Below, one piece after another: positions 1 to 12,767 of a stretch of 64,000 nt of DNA. A model generated the notes under the pieces. That model ran no database searches. It saw nothing but the letters and a program-made list of their open reading frames with translations, and was not told the DNA's origin. This DNA is from Phragmites australis (taxonomy: Eukaryota > Streptophyta > Magnoliopsida > Poales > Poaceae), in the NCBI RefSeq assembly GCF_958298935.1, contig NC_084938.1:27013501-27077500 (forward strand). Direction: 5' to 3'. The translations under genes and the position numbers were made by a program. Position 1 is the first letter of the stretch; each line of letters starts with the position of its first letter.

Positions 1-825
1 CCCCAATTCCGTGACGACGTGTGGTTAGAATGTGAGATGTGCATTTGTGTGAGACTAGGCTTGCCATCGCCCACCTATGACCTATGTTTGCTTGTACATG
101 TCTGCGGCCTACGGACTGATTTCTTGTGTATATTGTGGACTGGATTAGCTGCTAGCCGAACTAACTGCGAACTGCCTCTTCAGTCCTCAGAAAATGTTGC
201 ACGGTAGGGGGTGGGGCGGAGCCCAGGTTGACCAATGCATGAGTCCACCGGCCCCTGCCGGGGGCTCACTTCCACCTACTAATCGGTGGTTCATTCTGAA
301 TAAATGGTGCCAAGACTCTCGTGGTCTACCGGTTGAGGGACTGCGCTCTCACTGAACCGGCATGGTTTCGAGTCCTAATACCTCCTTAAGATAAATTGGA
401 GGTTGTCGACCCTTTCGATCTTTCATTCTGAACAAATGGTTGATGAAGTGAAAGGGGCTAAGATATACCAATGTCTGGAGCTAACTTGGCCCACTTGCAT
501 CACTACTTGGCTAGCATGCAGACCCTACCGACAGATCCACTTTTGCAGCACCAAAAGATTGGAAAAAAGGAGGGTAGAGGTATTAAGAAAGGCGAGAGAG
601 CGTATTTTGTAAGAGAAGAAGGGGTGAGCACTTTATCATTCATTTTGTCTCTTGTTTACTCCATCGGGTCAAAATACAAATGTTGTTTTTCAAATTTTCA
701 AACACACCACATGAAAAAGTAACTAATGATTAAAGAATAGATTAGTTGGTTTTAAGCAACCAGAACGCTACAAATACCCTAAACCCTAGATCTCTAAAAG
801 GCTCGAGACGTGAGTGAGAACGTGA
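1..825. other. Intergenic sequence, no gene recognised
   Basis: No open reading frame here has a recognisable domain or a plausible exon structure. The only structured piece is a tRNA-like stretch near 318-395, listed separately. The right edge is the CACTA terminus at 826. Confidence 0.5.
318..395 (+). repeat. Possible tRNA-derived SINE-like sequence
   Basis: The stretch contains GGTCTACCGGTTGAGGG, which resembles a pol III A box. About 45 bases later comes GGTTTCGAGTCC, a B box with one extra T. No cloverleaf can be completed and no clear tail or target duplication is visible, so a true tRNA gene is unlikely. A decayed SINE or chance similarity are the alternatives. Confidence 0.25.
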
Positions 826-3108
826 CACTACTACAGAACATGTCATAAGTAGCGCCTCATCAGTGTCGGTTCAAGCGTAACGGTATTATTGATGTATCAA
901 TGCTGGTTCTTAAACTCTCGCGCGTAAACCACGATTGAGGCATCAAGAACTGGCACTGATAGACACTATCAGTGCCGGTTCTTGGCGTCTCAATTATTGC
1001 TCGTGCATGGGAGTTTAAGAACCGGTATTAATAGTCACTATCAGTGCCGGTTGGAACTAGAACCGGCACTGATGCCTATGTTATATTTATATCCAGCACT
1101 TAGTCGCTCTCCTCATCTGCTCCATTTAGCCTGACGCCGCTCATCCTCCCCGATCGTCGCCTCCTCCTGTCCGCAGCCTCCTCATCACGCATTGGCTCGT
1201 CACCTTCTAGTCCTCATCCTCATCGTGTGTCGGCCCGCCGCCTCCTTGTCCTCGTCATGTGTCGGCCCGTCGCCGCCTCCTCCTCCTCATCGCATGTCAC
1301 TCTGCCGCCGCCTCCTCGTCCTTGTCGCGTGCCAACCCACCGCCGCCTCCTCATCCTCACCGTGCGTCGGCCCACCGCTGCCTCCTTGTACTCATCGCGC
1401 GTCAGCCCACCACCGCCTCCTCGTCGCCTCCTTGACATCCCCATGGCGAGCAGCAACGACAGTGGAGGTGTTGAGCGTAGATCTAGGTAGCGTGGAGGCG
1501 GCCGCTCCATCCTATTTGGTCATCCGGGTCCAGATGACCACTCTCATACTCTCGGCCTCCAGATCCTCAACGATGTATCCTCTTCCTACCCGAAAAGACC
1601 ACAAAACACCTGAGTTAATTTTCAAATTAAAGTTAGCAAATTATAGTTAACAATTTTAGTTAGCCAATTTAGGTCCTGAAATTAGATATATATTTTAGTT
1701 TAAAATATGTTGGCTTATTATTAGATGTGTATGTCATGATATTAGATGTGTATCGCTATATAGGTGTTTAAGATATTACCATCACTTCCTAGTGAGTAAC
1801 TAGTTTGATACTTACTTGTTCTGCAATTGATGATTTGACATAATTACGAGATTATCCACATGTGTCAGTTGATATGGCATTGGCGTTTTTTATCTAGGCA
1901 TGTAGATGTACATGTGACTTGCTTAGGTATATCTGCATGCTCAGATATGAAAATCTATTTGCTATAAATTTTAAGAAGATCATTTAATATTGTAATTTGT
2001 AGTTAACAAATTTAGAAACTAACATGCCGATTGATGTTGATGCTTCCTTATCTACAATGGCTACATGACATTATTATGGACTTTGGTGGCACACCACATG
2101 TGGTGACGACCACATTGACTGATAACAATAAAATGAAGATCACTATCTCTTTTAGCATTGATTTTCCTAAACAAGAATATATCACTTTAACAACATCAAA
2201 TTCCGAAACAGACCAAATGCTTATGACTGAAAGATCTATTGTTTATGCGCTTCTACAATCAGTTAACCTGCAACTTGGATACATGTTTCTGAACTATAAC
2301 TATTTCAAATTGAAAGCGCTTGAACAGAATAAGGATGTGCTTGCAATGACTCCTAGGCTCTCGCGGTTATATGCAGTTGAAATTGTTGGTGATATGAACA
2401 TGTAGTTTGAAGCTAGGATTATTTCAATAATATTAAATTTTTCTTCTATATTGTTGCTTTTTGTCTATAGGATTTTCATTGGAACACTCGGATACGAATG
2501 GATCTTAGATTGATTTTAATCTTACGTCTTTTTTCCAACAGTGAGTGTATACATTACTTGATCCTCAATGCAAGAAGGTCCAGGAAGTAAAGTATTAGTC
2601 ACATCTTATGTTTTAGTGTGATAGTAACAGTTTCGTTATTTATGGAAGTCTAATGAAACTTCCGTTTGAAGCAACAGCTAGTGCGTCATTTATGCACTGA
2701 ATCATTTTGATGTAATATTTGGACTTAAAATTTTAGATATCAACTATGCATGTAATGGTATTTGATATAATTTGAGAAATGTATGTAGTTTGAATTAATG
2801 CATTAGGTGTTTATCGTGACTTAAACATTAGAAGAATGAATGCATGTGCATATGATGCATTTTAAATTGTGTAATTCTTTTTGGCTGCCAAGATCTATCA
2901 ATACCGGTTCTATTTAGAACCGACATTAATAATCAGTATCAATGCCGATTCTTAACAGGGAATCGATATTGATAATTTATTATCAGTACCAGTTTCATAT
3001 CCGACATTAATAATCATTGATTATTAGTAACGAGTAATCAGTATCGATTCAAAATCTATCACTAATAATAATTTTAAATCGATATTGATGAGATATTCTG
3101 CAGTAATG
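826..3108. mobile_element. Non-autonomous CACTA (En/Spm) DNA transposon
   Basis: The left end begins CACTACTACAGAACATG. The right end reads, on the opposite strand, CATTACTGCAGAATATC, a mutated CACTA terminus. Both subterminal regions (840-1,080 and 2,890-3,090) carry many direct and inverted copies of AGTGCCGGTTC-like motifs, the typical CACTA arrangement. Flanking trinucleotides are TGA and GGA, an imperfect 3-bp duplication. The first 29 bases nearly match the element at 19,313, so the two are one family. The core has a GC-rich CCGCCTCCTC-type minisatellite at about 1,140-1,440 and an unrecognised 124-codon ORF at 2,031-2,405. No transposase is visible. Confidence 0.75.
1140..1440. repeat. 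GC-rich degenerate minisatellite inside the CACTA element
   Basis: Irregular repeats of about 45-60 bases are built on CCGCCTCCT(C/T) and TCGTC(C/G)TCATC. All frames stay open on both strands here, so the ORFs in it are most likely composition artefacts. Confidence 0.5.
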
Positions 3109-5900
3109 GGACATGAGAAGATTCAAGTATCACCGGCGTACTGGAGCGCAAGGCTTGAGAGAAACGGCACAACCCTCGCGTGTCTGGTCCCGAATGGGTG
3201 AAGTAGGTATGCGTCTGGGCCCAAGGCCATCCGTAACCGGTGGTTCATAAACTGGAAGCAATCGAGAGGACAGATAGACAAGTTATAATCGAACTCCATT
3301 AATACTATTCCTCCTCTCGTTCCCGTTCTTCTTCGTCTCCGATCTGCGGTTCCTCTCTCTCTCTCGATCCCCCTTCTTGCTACCTAAGCCCAACCTCCAC
3401 TCCGTGACCCTAACATAGCTAGGGGCAGCTAGCTCGCTAGAAAAAAGAGTGCACAGTCCAGTATAGTGGTATAGGAAACAGAGGAAACGCTGGCCACCAG
3501 CCATGCATGCAAGCACCAGCCCCCCAGCCGCGCCGCGCATGGCATGCACACATCATGCTCGATCGGCTGATGCTAGATCGCTTTAGTCGTCGTTGCAGGC
3601 GGCGGCGGCGGCGCCAGAACGGCACGACGGCCAACTTCTTCCCAAGTGGCATGCATGTGTGTCGTTGCGGCGAGATCGGCGCATGCGTACGGCCACTTGG
3701 CTTTGACAGCGCCGGCCTAGCTAGCTGTTGCTCACTCCCCATCGAGCTCGATCACTTGCGCTGCGTTTGTGCGCCGATGCATCGATCCTGACTCGGCTGC
3801 CGCCACTTTTGCCGTACGCCTCGCCACTAGCTTAGAGCTACCTACTTGTGTAGTTGTGTTTGTTGCGTCGCAGGCATGCAATTTGTCCGGCGCGTGCATC
3901 TCGGAGAGATGTATATTCTTGTGTGCATCTTGGAGAGAAAATGATCCTTTATCGAAAAGAATCTTGGAGAGAAACATGGCAAAAGCGACTCAAGAAACGT
4001 GCGAGTTTTAGCGAGCTAGCATATGAGCTGTCCCGATCTATCTATGTAGATTAGGCACCAACCAGCCTGGCTTGCAACGGTTCTCGACGCGAGAGAATAT
4101 CAGAATCAACCAGACGGCCGCCGCCGCGCTCCGACGATCGGTGCAACTCGAGCTGGAAGGCACCAGCGCCGCGCCAGCCGATGATCGATCATTCGCGTCT
4201 GCATCTGCATCTTGGTCGATCGAGTTTGGCATGCACCTGCATCGACCTAGTACTAGGTGCATCATGCATGCATGCATGGTCTTCGTTCCAGATCATAAGA
4301 GGTCGACCAGTGATCATCAGGTGGTCGACCCAACATTGGTCCAGTATTCCGATCGGCACATGTACGTGCAGGTACAGGCTTGGGCTTCAGCTGTAGGCGA
4401 CCTCACCTTCAGCTACCTACCCTGATCCGATCCATCGTGATTTGTGAGTGCATCACTAGTCCCCAGCACTGCATGCAATGCTCTCTCGCACTTCCAGTCG
4501 AGAGAAATATCAATCATGTTCCTGTACCTGAGACGCATCTACAGGAATCAAGCAGTAGTAGTAGTTGCTAGTGCGATGAACGCCTGCATCCATGTCCACC
4601 CATCAAGAACTGGACGGTCCACATGCAGCAGCAGCAGCAGCTCGATCTCACCGGAAGCACACCGAGCTGGCCGGGCAGGAGATTTTCTGGCTAGTAGTAC
4701 AATTATTGTCATGCGTGCATCTACCCATTTGCAATGCCCCGTCAGCGCTGTTGCGAGTTCACGATGGATTGCCCGGCTTGGAATCTGAAAAACGTGCGTG
4801 CCTCAACTCAGAACAATGTGCTCTGCGTTGCCATTTTGATTTGTTAGCTCTTAGATGTGCATGGATTGCAATCAGTGATCAGCAATGTAGACAGCTGCTT
4901 CCCCTAAAAAAAAGAACAGAGAATGTGGATAGCTTAGGTGACTCGGTGAGTTCAAGGAGCTCCACGCTGGAGATGGGGAAGAAAGTGCCGGAGGGCTTAG
5001 CTCGGTGGAGAAAATGGTGGATTCGCCTTGGGAAAGGGAGGAGAAGGGGCGGCGACGTCTCTCCTAGCTCCTGAGTGCTCGAGTTTTTCGAATTTGGGTT
5101 TAGGCTCAGGGATTTGGCCGGCGGCGCTGGGTTTTAGCTGTCAGCTCTCTGCTCTTCTCTGTTATGATGTTGTGCTCTGCTGTGTGGAGATGATAGGAGG
5201 GAGAGAGGGGGTGCGGCGGATGGAGGATGGAGGGGGCGTGGTGGCGGAGGGAGGAGTTGGGGGAGGGGGCGGAGTGAACGAAGAGGAGATGGTGAGAGGG
5301 CGGAGTGAAGGAAACGGTTAAAAAACCAATTTAATATACGAGAGAGAATATATGAGATGGAATATATAGTATCTTTTGGAGATGGATGGAATGAGCTATA
5401 CTGTAATAGTGACAGAAGATATTGTAATAGTATTTTAGATGATGAAATTTTAGAGTAGTTGTTGAAGTTAGCCTTAGGGCGGTTCAGACTGTAAAGGACA
5501 CCCGCATCAATGTATGTGCGCAGATGCCACCTCTGTCCCATATCACCCTCCAGCAGAGGCGGCATCAGCCGCTATAGATACAGACTGGGTTTGGATCGGC
5601 AAAAGATTGGCAAATTTGCGGTTCTCTCTCTTCCCCTCAATAATGGTTCACAAAAGATGATTGTGTGTTCGAAGAAAGAATGAAAGTAATAATAGATAGA
5701 AAATACAATAGCAGTTATAAGATAGAAAAATTGAAAATATTGTAATAAGATTATAAGAGATAAATTTTTAGTATATTCACTGAAGATAGCCTTACTTCCC
5801 TTCGGTGTAGAAAAGCTACCCTACAAGTTCAGGCGATTGTGCCCAGTGCCGAGATAACACTGCAATTGCATACAAGACACTAGTGCAAACCAAGACCGTA
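3109..5900. other. Intergenic region with no supported gene
   Basis: Several open frames of 60-160 codons exist (for example 4,592-5,074), but none shows a family motif or supported splice structure. CATG/GCATGC runs are common (4,256-4,275). Two AT-rich stretches end in similar motifs, GTTGAAGTTAGCCTTAG at about 5,463-5,479 and CTGAAGATAGCCTTAC at about 5,780-5,795. They may be ends of related MITE-like elements, but I could not find their partner termini. Confidence 0.4.
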
Positions 5901-6547
5901 CACTAGGCCTGCCTGCTTCAGCTAAGGGCCTTAGACCAGACAACAAAGAAACTGAGGCGACTCTTTTTTAAGGCTCCATTTGTAATGCAAAAAATTCCAT
6001 ACCAATTTGTAGGTTCCAGAGCAATTCTCTTGCCCTCGGAACTCAACAGGATATAAAGTTCTACGCCACTACTGAAAAGCAATGTCAAGAGGACGACAGC
6101 AATATTAAGTGGAGCTCGAAACAAAATTAAGTGGAGCTCGAAATTTTCAGGTGCATAACTGAGAATAGGCGACCATATACAAGAGCCAATTTGGCCATTC
6201 AATAATCGTTAGCATCGAGATGACATTCTGACAAGTGAAGCACAAGGACGTGAGAAACCAAACCCAACATCTGTTGCAACCAATCTGTTCCAATAATAAT
6301 ATATACAGATAAATCATCTGACCGGGTGGGAGCTTATGCTATCCGGCTACTTTCTTAAAACACCAAACAAACCACAACAGGAGCTCTGATGCTCTTACCA
6401 GGGATGAAACAACAGGAAGCGTGTTTAGAATTACATTGATCCAGGACCTTTACCCTGGCACACGTGCTAAGCACATGGCAGTTCATTTTGAGACATGATC
6501 AGCAACCCACTCGATGCAGAATTGAAACACTGTACTTTTTTTTCTTG
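5900..6547 (-). other. Probable 3' UTR and downstream flank of the palmitoyltransferase gene
   Basis: No coding potential is seen. The stretch follows the stop codon at 6548. A short duplication of ATTAAGTGGAGCTCGAAA lies at about 6,101-6,144. The polyadenylation site could not be fixed. Confidence 0.35.
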
Positions 6548-9500
6548 CTAGCGTGTGCTTCTCATTGCAACATGGTTGCCCCCATTAGCTTCTGCAGTAG
6601 CCATTTGGACAGCAATACTGTCCACTGAGTCTGAGGTTCCAGTTCTGTGAACCCAACTTGACTGCCTCGAATGCATGCCAGCTCGACCTTCCATAAACTC
6701 TGCTGAAAGATCATCTCTGCTGAGATCTGGAGATGCATGGGCTATTCTGCCCTGTTTCTCATCAAACATGCCCCCAAGACTTGCTTCCAAGTCACTAATA
6801 TCAGCCGCCGTCCTTGGTTCATCCCAAGCTACTGGCTTCCTGCCCATTTCAAGATCTCCAACAGGCTTGCCCATGTTGGGACTCATGAAACCTCTAGATT
6901 GTACACGTGATTGTTGCAGCCCTTGCTCTACTGTGACCCTTGCCCGGAAATTGTTCTTCGAAGGGGGAATAGTAGTGCAGAATATCTCTAGAAAGTTGTT
7001 CAGAATACCTCTATTGTATGGGTTAGCACGTCGATCATAGCGGTACCTGAAATTCTCATATGTTGTCTACAAAAGAGAATGGGTAAACGATTAGCTATTG
7101 AATTGTAAATGTAGCGTTAACGAGACAACAATTGAGATGAACTAAAACACATACCTGGTTGGTGCTCGTCAGATAGAAATGGAAGACAGACAGACCACCG
7201 ACAAACCATACACAAAGAAAGCAGTAGATAATCAGAACAATTGAAGCTGGTGTCTTTAACATGGCCTTCCAGATCGACAAATGCTCAGCATCTTTAATCT
7301 TGATTACGTACACCCAACAGAAGGCAAATACATACAGGCAGAGCAATGTGGTTGAGAATACAAACATATAGAAGAACCGATAATTACGCTGCACAAAAAA
7401 TGCTGATAATCAGGCTTACCAAATTTGCAAATTAGTCAAAGAAAATCTAAAAAGGATGCCTATAAATCTGCTGGAAACATAGAATAACCTACCAGTCCAA
7501 TACATTGGCCAACCCATGGGCAGTGATGATCGAACCGTTCCACGCAGTTATTGCAAATAGAACAGTGTGAGCATCGAGGTGGTCGGTACAGCATACAAGT
7601 ATCGCAGTATTTGATCCTTACGCTGATTCCATTTACAACAACTTCTTTTGTGCGAGGCAAACGAAATTGTTGTGGAGTCTGACCACCTATATCATTGATC
7701 CCATCAATGGCTTCAGGTTCAGGAGGATGAGTGTTACGAGGTATTATACCAGGATCCCTTCCAGAGGTAAGAAGAAGAAGCATCAAATCCTAGTAAAGGA
7801 AAATCAGTTCAGTTATGTGTACACTTACAAAAAGCATATTTCCTTGAAAACACAAGCAAAAAATTCATCAGCAAGTCAAGTGAGTTCACTGAGAAGAAAT
7901 GCCTAAGGATCAACTGCTTATAAGTAGTAAAGATGTGAATTAGCAATTGTAGCGGTATGCTTACATAAATGGTGAAGACAACCGCCACTACCATTACTGA
8001 GATGCCCGAATGATCGGGAAATTCATTCATGAGATGCCTTCCGACAAACACACAGAAGGTCACAACTGGTGCGATGATGAGGAACATAGTGAGAAACACG
8101 GATCTCACATCAGGCCCAAATATGAATCTTCCCTGCAAGAAGAATTCCTGCAAACAGCAAAGCCACAAATGTGAAATGCCATCAAAGTCCAAAAAAAAAA
8201 ACAGCTGCAAGGAGCCACAACAAACATGAAATACTTATTTGTACATAGTTCTGACAATTTTTTTAGAAAAGCCAGTGTGCACTCTGTTAACTAAGTACAG
8301 AATGGAGCATTAGATAGGCAGTGGGATGAATATCCCATAAAGATTGAGAGCTCAGCATAATATCTTGGCTGATTAGCTTCATAAAGGTTTCCAGAATGCA
8401 TTGAGCTATCAAAGCTATAGAAGTATATCCTTGACTGATGACTACTTAAGACTACTACAGCCCAAACATGTAAAAGTATGTTAGTTTCAAGCTAAAAGTA
8501 CATGCAAGCAAACAACAGTAATTTATCCTGATGCTCAAGCTATAGTGACCGCCATGGAAATGCAGTAAATGCAAGGGTTAGTTTTGAACAATGCCAAGTG
8601 ATTACAGAGAAGGAAAAAATGTGACAGAAGACTTGAAGCATAAAAGATATTGTAAATGAAACAACATCCGAAAGCAGGTCTTCTGCCACTCCAACAGGTT
8701 GCATGAAACTGCCATGCATCCTGGTTCCTGGGACTCGATTTTGGTGCGCCATATTCAACCCCAGTGAAGCCAAGAACCCAAGAGGGCAGAGGTGCCACCT
8801 GCCTGCCCTACTGGCATTTTCCATGCTGGCACTATGCTGACCGAGGGATCAGTCTAAGATTGAGACTGAGGATAGGTCACAGTAGGAACTCAAGAAACAG
8901 TCATCTATAGAGTCCTCCCAAATTGCGGTAACCATTGTTGGTAGCATCTTTCCTTGTGTGACCTCAAACTTTGTACAGATGTTCATTTCATTTTCACCAA
9001 AAGATCAAATAGAGCATTTCAAATTCCCAACTAAGCAATAGGAAGCATCCTTGCAGTCGTCAATAAATGAAAAAGAATTATCTATTCACTATGGTCCAAT
9101 CATCAAACCAGTAGTTGGTGTATCAGCACAAAACAACTGCAACTGAAATCCATTGAACTTCATGCTCAAAGAAATACTCTTCACAACTGATGATGAACAA
9201 ACAACATTACGCTGAAATGTTGCACACTACATATGTTCAAAATGAAAACAGATAACCTAAGGCCAAATTAACTATTATATATCTTTTCTAATGCGACAAA
9301 CAATTCATGCTTAGATTAACATCACAGTACTAATGCGCATCAGGCACAGAAGTATCGGACTAACAGAATAGCACAAGTATTAATCATTTCCTAATTATCC
9401 CATAAACTAACCCACGACGCGAGAAGTGGACGAAAATTTCCCCAATTCGAACCCTACATCCCCAACTTTGCATCCCAGGGCAATGACATGAGAAGGCCCC

Positions 9501-9837
9501 TTCAAAATTCACCTAATCAAGCAATTTCCCAGCCAATCCCGCAAATGGCAGCAGGCGCGGAAGCAAAAGGCAGCGGGTTTGATTTCACCAACACATCACA
9601 GCGTACAGCGCATAGCCGCATCCGGGTCCATATCTACTCTACGGCACGAGACAGGCATGGAGAGAGGGGTGAAGGGACGGAGGGAGTGGGAGGGGGAGGG
9701 GGAGGGGGAGGGGGAGGGGGAGGGGGAGGGAGATTGCTTACGTTGCTTCCTCGCCAGACCTGGTAAACCCTAGGCTGCTCGCCGGCGGCCGCGTCTTCGC
9801 GGCCGCCGGCGTCGCTGGGTAGCGGCGGCACGTACAT
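6548..9837 (-). CDS. DHHC-type protein S-acyltransferase (palmitoyltransferase), five exons
   Basis: Exons on the minus strand: 9837-9742, 8147-7965, 7789-7493, 7388-7155, 7066-6548. All introns are GT-AG and phase 0, and the joined frame gives 442 aa. Like other plant PATs this enzyme would attach palmitate to cysteines of membrane-associated proteins at Golgi, ER or plasma membrane. Visible features: two membrane segments in exon 2 (about aa 43-65 and 75-95), a DPG motif after the second, a cysteine-rich domain from about aa 154 with the DHHC quartet at about aa 180-183, two more membrane segments in exon 4, and the TTxE motif (TTYE) opening exon 5. The cytosolic tail of about 170 aa matches plant TIP1/PAT-type proteins, including FMSPNMGKP. 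Nothing is broken. The start is the first ATG, placed just before the conserved [17 protein letters not shown] junction. The paralogue number was not assigned. Confidence 0.93.
9682..9733. repeat. (GGGGGA)n microsatellite at the start of PAT intron 1
   Basis: About eight GGGGGA hexamers in a row on the plus strand. On the transcribed minus strand the tract is a pyrimidine run (CCCCCT) beginning about 9 bases after the exon 1 donor GTAAGC (9741-9736). The G-rich strand has many G-runs of at least three and could fold as G-quadruplex. Confidence 0.9.
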
Positions 9838-10780
9838 CCCTCCCTCCGCCGCCGGGGGGCACGAGCCCTAGAGCAACCTCCTCTCGCCTCCTCTGCGGCT
9901 GACGGCCAACCAGCCCTCCCGAGCGAGGCCTCCCCAAGGCAGCACCGCCGCGCCGGCGAGGAGGAGGAGGAGGAGCGCTGCCGTGGAGGTGGAGGCGGCG
10001 GCGCCGGACGCGGGTGGGGTGGAACGGGGAGGAGGGGAAAGGTAGGGGGGAGGCCAGGGAAGGTCTTCGGGTTAGGTCGGGGTGGGCTCGCGTTGGCGTT
10101 GGGACGTGCGCGCGTGTCGTCTCGTCTGCGTCTGCGTCTGGGTGAGACCCACGGGGACACCTCGGGGTGCGCGTAGCAGTTGGCGCAGCTGGAGAGGTGG
10201 GCCCACGTGACGTGGTTTTTTCGATTTGATTTCTAGCGAGCTCCGCAGTTGGGCCTGGGCCGAGAAGAATTACCATAACTGCCGTAGTTGGGCCTGGACC
10301 GAGAAGAATTACCATAACTGCCCATTTTCAAGTCCATTTGTACCATTATATTAATGGCGTGGAACACAACAAAATTAGAACTCAGAGCATCATTTAAAGC
10401 CAGCGACTGATGCTCACTCATCTCTTTCGTTTATTTCACTTCTCACTCACTCCCCTTCACTCAAACCGAAAGAGAGGAAGATAATCATCTTGACGACCTT
10501 GACAGTCGGAGATCGACGAAGAAGACTTCCCCGAGCTCTCCTAAGGTTTCCCCGAGCTCCTTCCTATCGTCTTCTTTGTCGGAGATGCTTTCACGCAAGT
10601 TCTTGCACCTCAAGGCCAGTAACCACCCCGGAGCCTGACCTACAAATCGAAACTTCCCTGGAGTTATCTAAACCAATAGAAAGCTTCCCCACGTCGAGGT
10701 GAGACTTCCCCTACCTTTTACCCGTCATTCCCGAGCTCTAATTGGTCCCCATTTCGTTTAGATAACTATTTAGCTTAGTA
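9838..10780. other. 5' flank of the palmitoyltransferase gene
   Basis: A GC-rich leader and promoter-proximal region (to about 10,200) is followed by lower-GC sequence. No separate gene is recognised. Long open frames here are composition artefacts of GC-rich DNA. A 39-bp tandem duplication lies at 10,244-10,321. Confidence 0.4.
10244..10321. repeat. 39-bp tandem duplication upstream of the palmitoyltransferase gene
   Basis: Two adjacent 39-base units (10,244-10,282 and 10,283-10,321) differ at two positions. Each contains GTTGGGCCTGG and ends ACCATAACTGC. The TGGGCC core resembles the GGCCCA (site II/TCP-type) element common in plant housekeeping promoters, but it lies over 400 bp from the start codon. 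Confidence 0.7.
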
Positions 10781-12678
10781 ACAGGACCATGATATTTCAC
10801 ATTGAGCATATCCTTTATGCCTTCTTATATTTCAATGAGATTTGTTCAAATATCATGTGCATTGGTAAGAGAATATACTCTATTGAATGCATCGGTGCTA
10901 AGAGATGATAAAATGATACTCTTCGCCATAGCATCATATTTCCTCTCCTTATGTGTGTCTCATCCCCTCCTCAGTGACTCTTCAAATATTTAGACCTTTG
11001 ACTTGCAAATAATATGTCATTAGAATTTTCCAACGAGAAAAATTAGTGCCGTCAAAGTGTGGAGCACTACCAATATTCATCTCAACCCTGGACATCACAA
11101 CTCTAGACGATTAAACCTATCAAGAGCATAAAGCTCTGATACTAATTGTAGGGATCGGTAACATCCTAAGAGATGGTGAATTAGGACACTTAGAAATTAA
11201 TAGCTCTAAAAACTTTACAAGATAAACCTATCTCAATTTCTATCTAAATGTGATCTAGGTTTATCTAGCGTGTCTACTCTACCGCTCAAGAGTGTTGCTA
11301 TCTACTCTAGCAAGGTAAATTACAAGTATGTAAATGCGGAAATGTAAATAAGATAGAGAGACAAACTCGGCACAAGGGATTTTTATCCCGTGGTATCGGT
11401 GGCTTGTCACAAGTCACCCCTAATCTACGTTGGAGCTCCACAAAGGATATGCTCCCAGTCGCCAAGTCTCTTCCTGTCACGGCTCTTGAGCTAACAAGTC
11501 ACCAAAATAAAGCCTCAAGCATGATGAGCCACTAAGGCGAGGTCTCACCACTTACCTCTCTTTCGTTCACTTGTACGCTGTCTTTACTTCGAAGCTTTAG
11601 TCACAAAAACAAGGGCCTCCACGTTCCCGCACAATCTTCTTGCTCCTGCTCCACACCAAATCGGAGGGTCAACAAGTTACCAGCGAGTCACCAAGACTCC
11701 AAGTTGCCAATGTACCTCTCGGTACACGATTGGATTACTCCTTGATCCACTCTCTAGGTTGCAGCACCTAGCAACACTTCTCTTTAGGCCTATAAGCACT
11801 AATCACTTTCTAATGATGTGCTTAATCGCCTTGGATGAACATTTTAAGCACTTGGATGGTTTGAATATCTTCTCATGTGTATATGAGGTTCTCTGGACTC
11901 CAGCAGCTTTAAATTAATGAGTGGAGGAGTATTTATAGTATCAACCCCGTAGACTAGCTATTGCCCTAATAGCTTAACTTTACTGTGAACACCGGATGGT
12001 CCGGTGTAGATAATTTGTACTCACCGGACCATCCAGTGTGTACACCATCACAAACTAGCCATTGGAACTCCACTCAGCAACTCTTCTAAACACCGAATGT
12101 TCTGATGTAACCTTCACTCAATCACTGGACTATCTAGTGTGTTGACCTGGGCCTGACCGCGTCACTCTTCTCTATGCAAAAAGCTTCGGCGTTCATAATC
12201 TTCATCGCCGGATCTTCTGGTATGTACAACACCATATTTTTTGGATTTTTCACACACTCTGTTAAATTTTCCAGTGAAGGTTCCGATGTGCATATTTTCA
12301 TCACTGGACTTTCCAGCGTGTTGATCTTTAGTCTTCCACTGTTGCACCCTATCTGCAACAAATGCTCCGGTGTAAGCATCCAGTATCTTTAACTTCGAGC
12401 GCCGGACCTTTTGGTGTATAGAAACTTCCCTGGCTTCTTTTGACAAGAATGCTCCGGTGTGTATAGCCCTCTGAGCATCGGACCTTCCGGTATAGTCAAT
12501 TTTCCTGAGATTTCTTATAGTTTAATTGAACTTTGTCCTGACTGCGGTGGCTTCTTCATGTATTACATCTATGAGACCTACTAACATATATATTTAACGA
12601 ATATGTTAGTCACAATGACTATGTTATCGTTAATCACTAAAATCACAATCATAGCTTAATAGGGCTATTTTCGTTACA
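10780..12678 (-). mobile_element. Truncated Copia LTR retrotransposon: 5' LTR plus start of gag, minus orientation
   Basis: An LTR-like block runs 11,147-12,678, starting TGTAGGGATCGG and ending CGTTACA (plus-strand view). Abutting it at 11,133-11,144 is the complement of a tRNA-iMet primer site; read on the minus strand it is TAGTATCAGAGC, one mismatch from the usual TGGTATCAGAGC. Further left the minus strand reads as the start of a Copia gag (KRKYDAMAKSIILSSL-like), interrupted by stops. No second LTR is present, so the element is truncated on its 3' side near 10,780. The LTR holds degenerate repeats of ACCGGATGGTCCGGTGT-type motifs at about 11,985-12,500. Confidence 0.6.
11985..12500. repeat. 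Degenerate repeats with CCGGA(T/C)(G/C)(T/A)TCCGGTG cores
   Basis: Several diverged copies of a motif of the form accggatggtccggtg or caccggaccatccagtg recur every 60-110 bases inside the LTR-like block. The motif is palindromic in part. It is recorded as internal structure of the LTR, not as a gene. Confidence 0.5.
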
Positions 12679-12767
12679 ATTGGACCCGTCACTAATATAA
12701 CTTTAGTGACAATTTCTGAGCGGCTGTCACTAATATGGTGTCTACTATATTGATTTCTTAAGTAGTG
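12679..12767. mobile_element. Remnant of a CACTA transposon terminus
   Basis: Read on the minus strand the remnant begins CACTACTTAAGAAATC and continues with TTAGTGACAG / TTAGTGACGGGTCC subterminal repeats. These match the terminus and repeats of the CACTA element at 23,100-38,522 (CACTACGTAAGAAAC). The other side is cut off by the Copia block ending at 12,678. Confidence 0.65.

Noticed and set aside
318..395. Functional tRNA gene
   Set aside because: The B-box has an extra base and no cloverleaf or discriminator can be drawn; kept only as a weak SINE-like call.
4592..5074. 160-codon ORF in the left intergenic region
   Set aside because: No recognisable family and no splice or promoter support; part is low-complexity (CAG)n.
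9738..10315. 140- and 181-codon minus-strand ORFs upstream of the palmitoyltransferase start
   Set aside because: Pro/Arg/Ala-rich composition, no domain; they overlap exon 1 and the leader in other frames.
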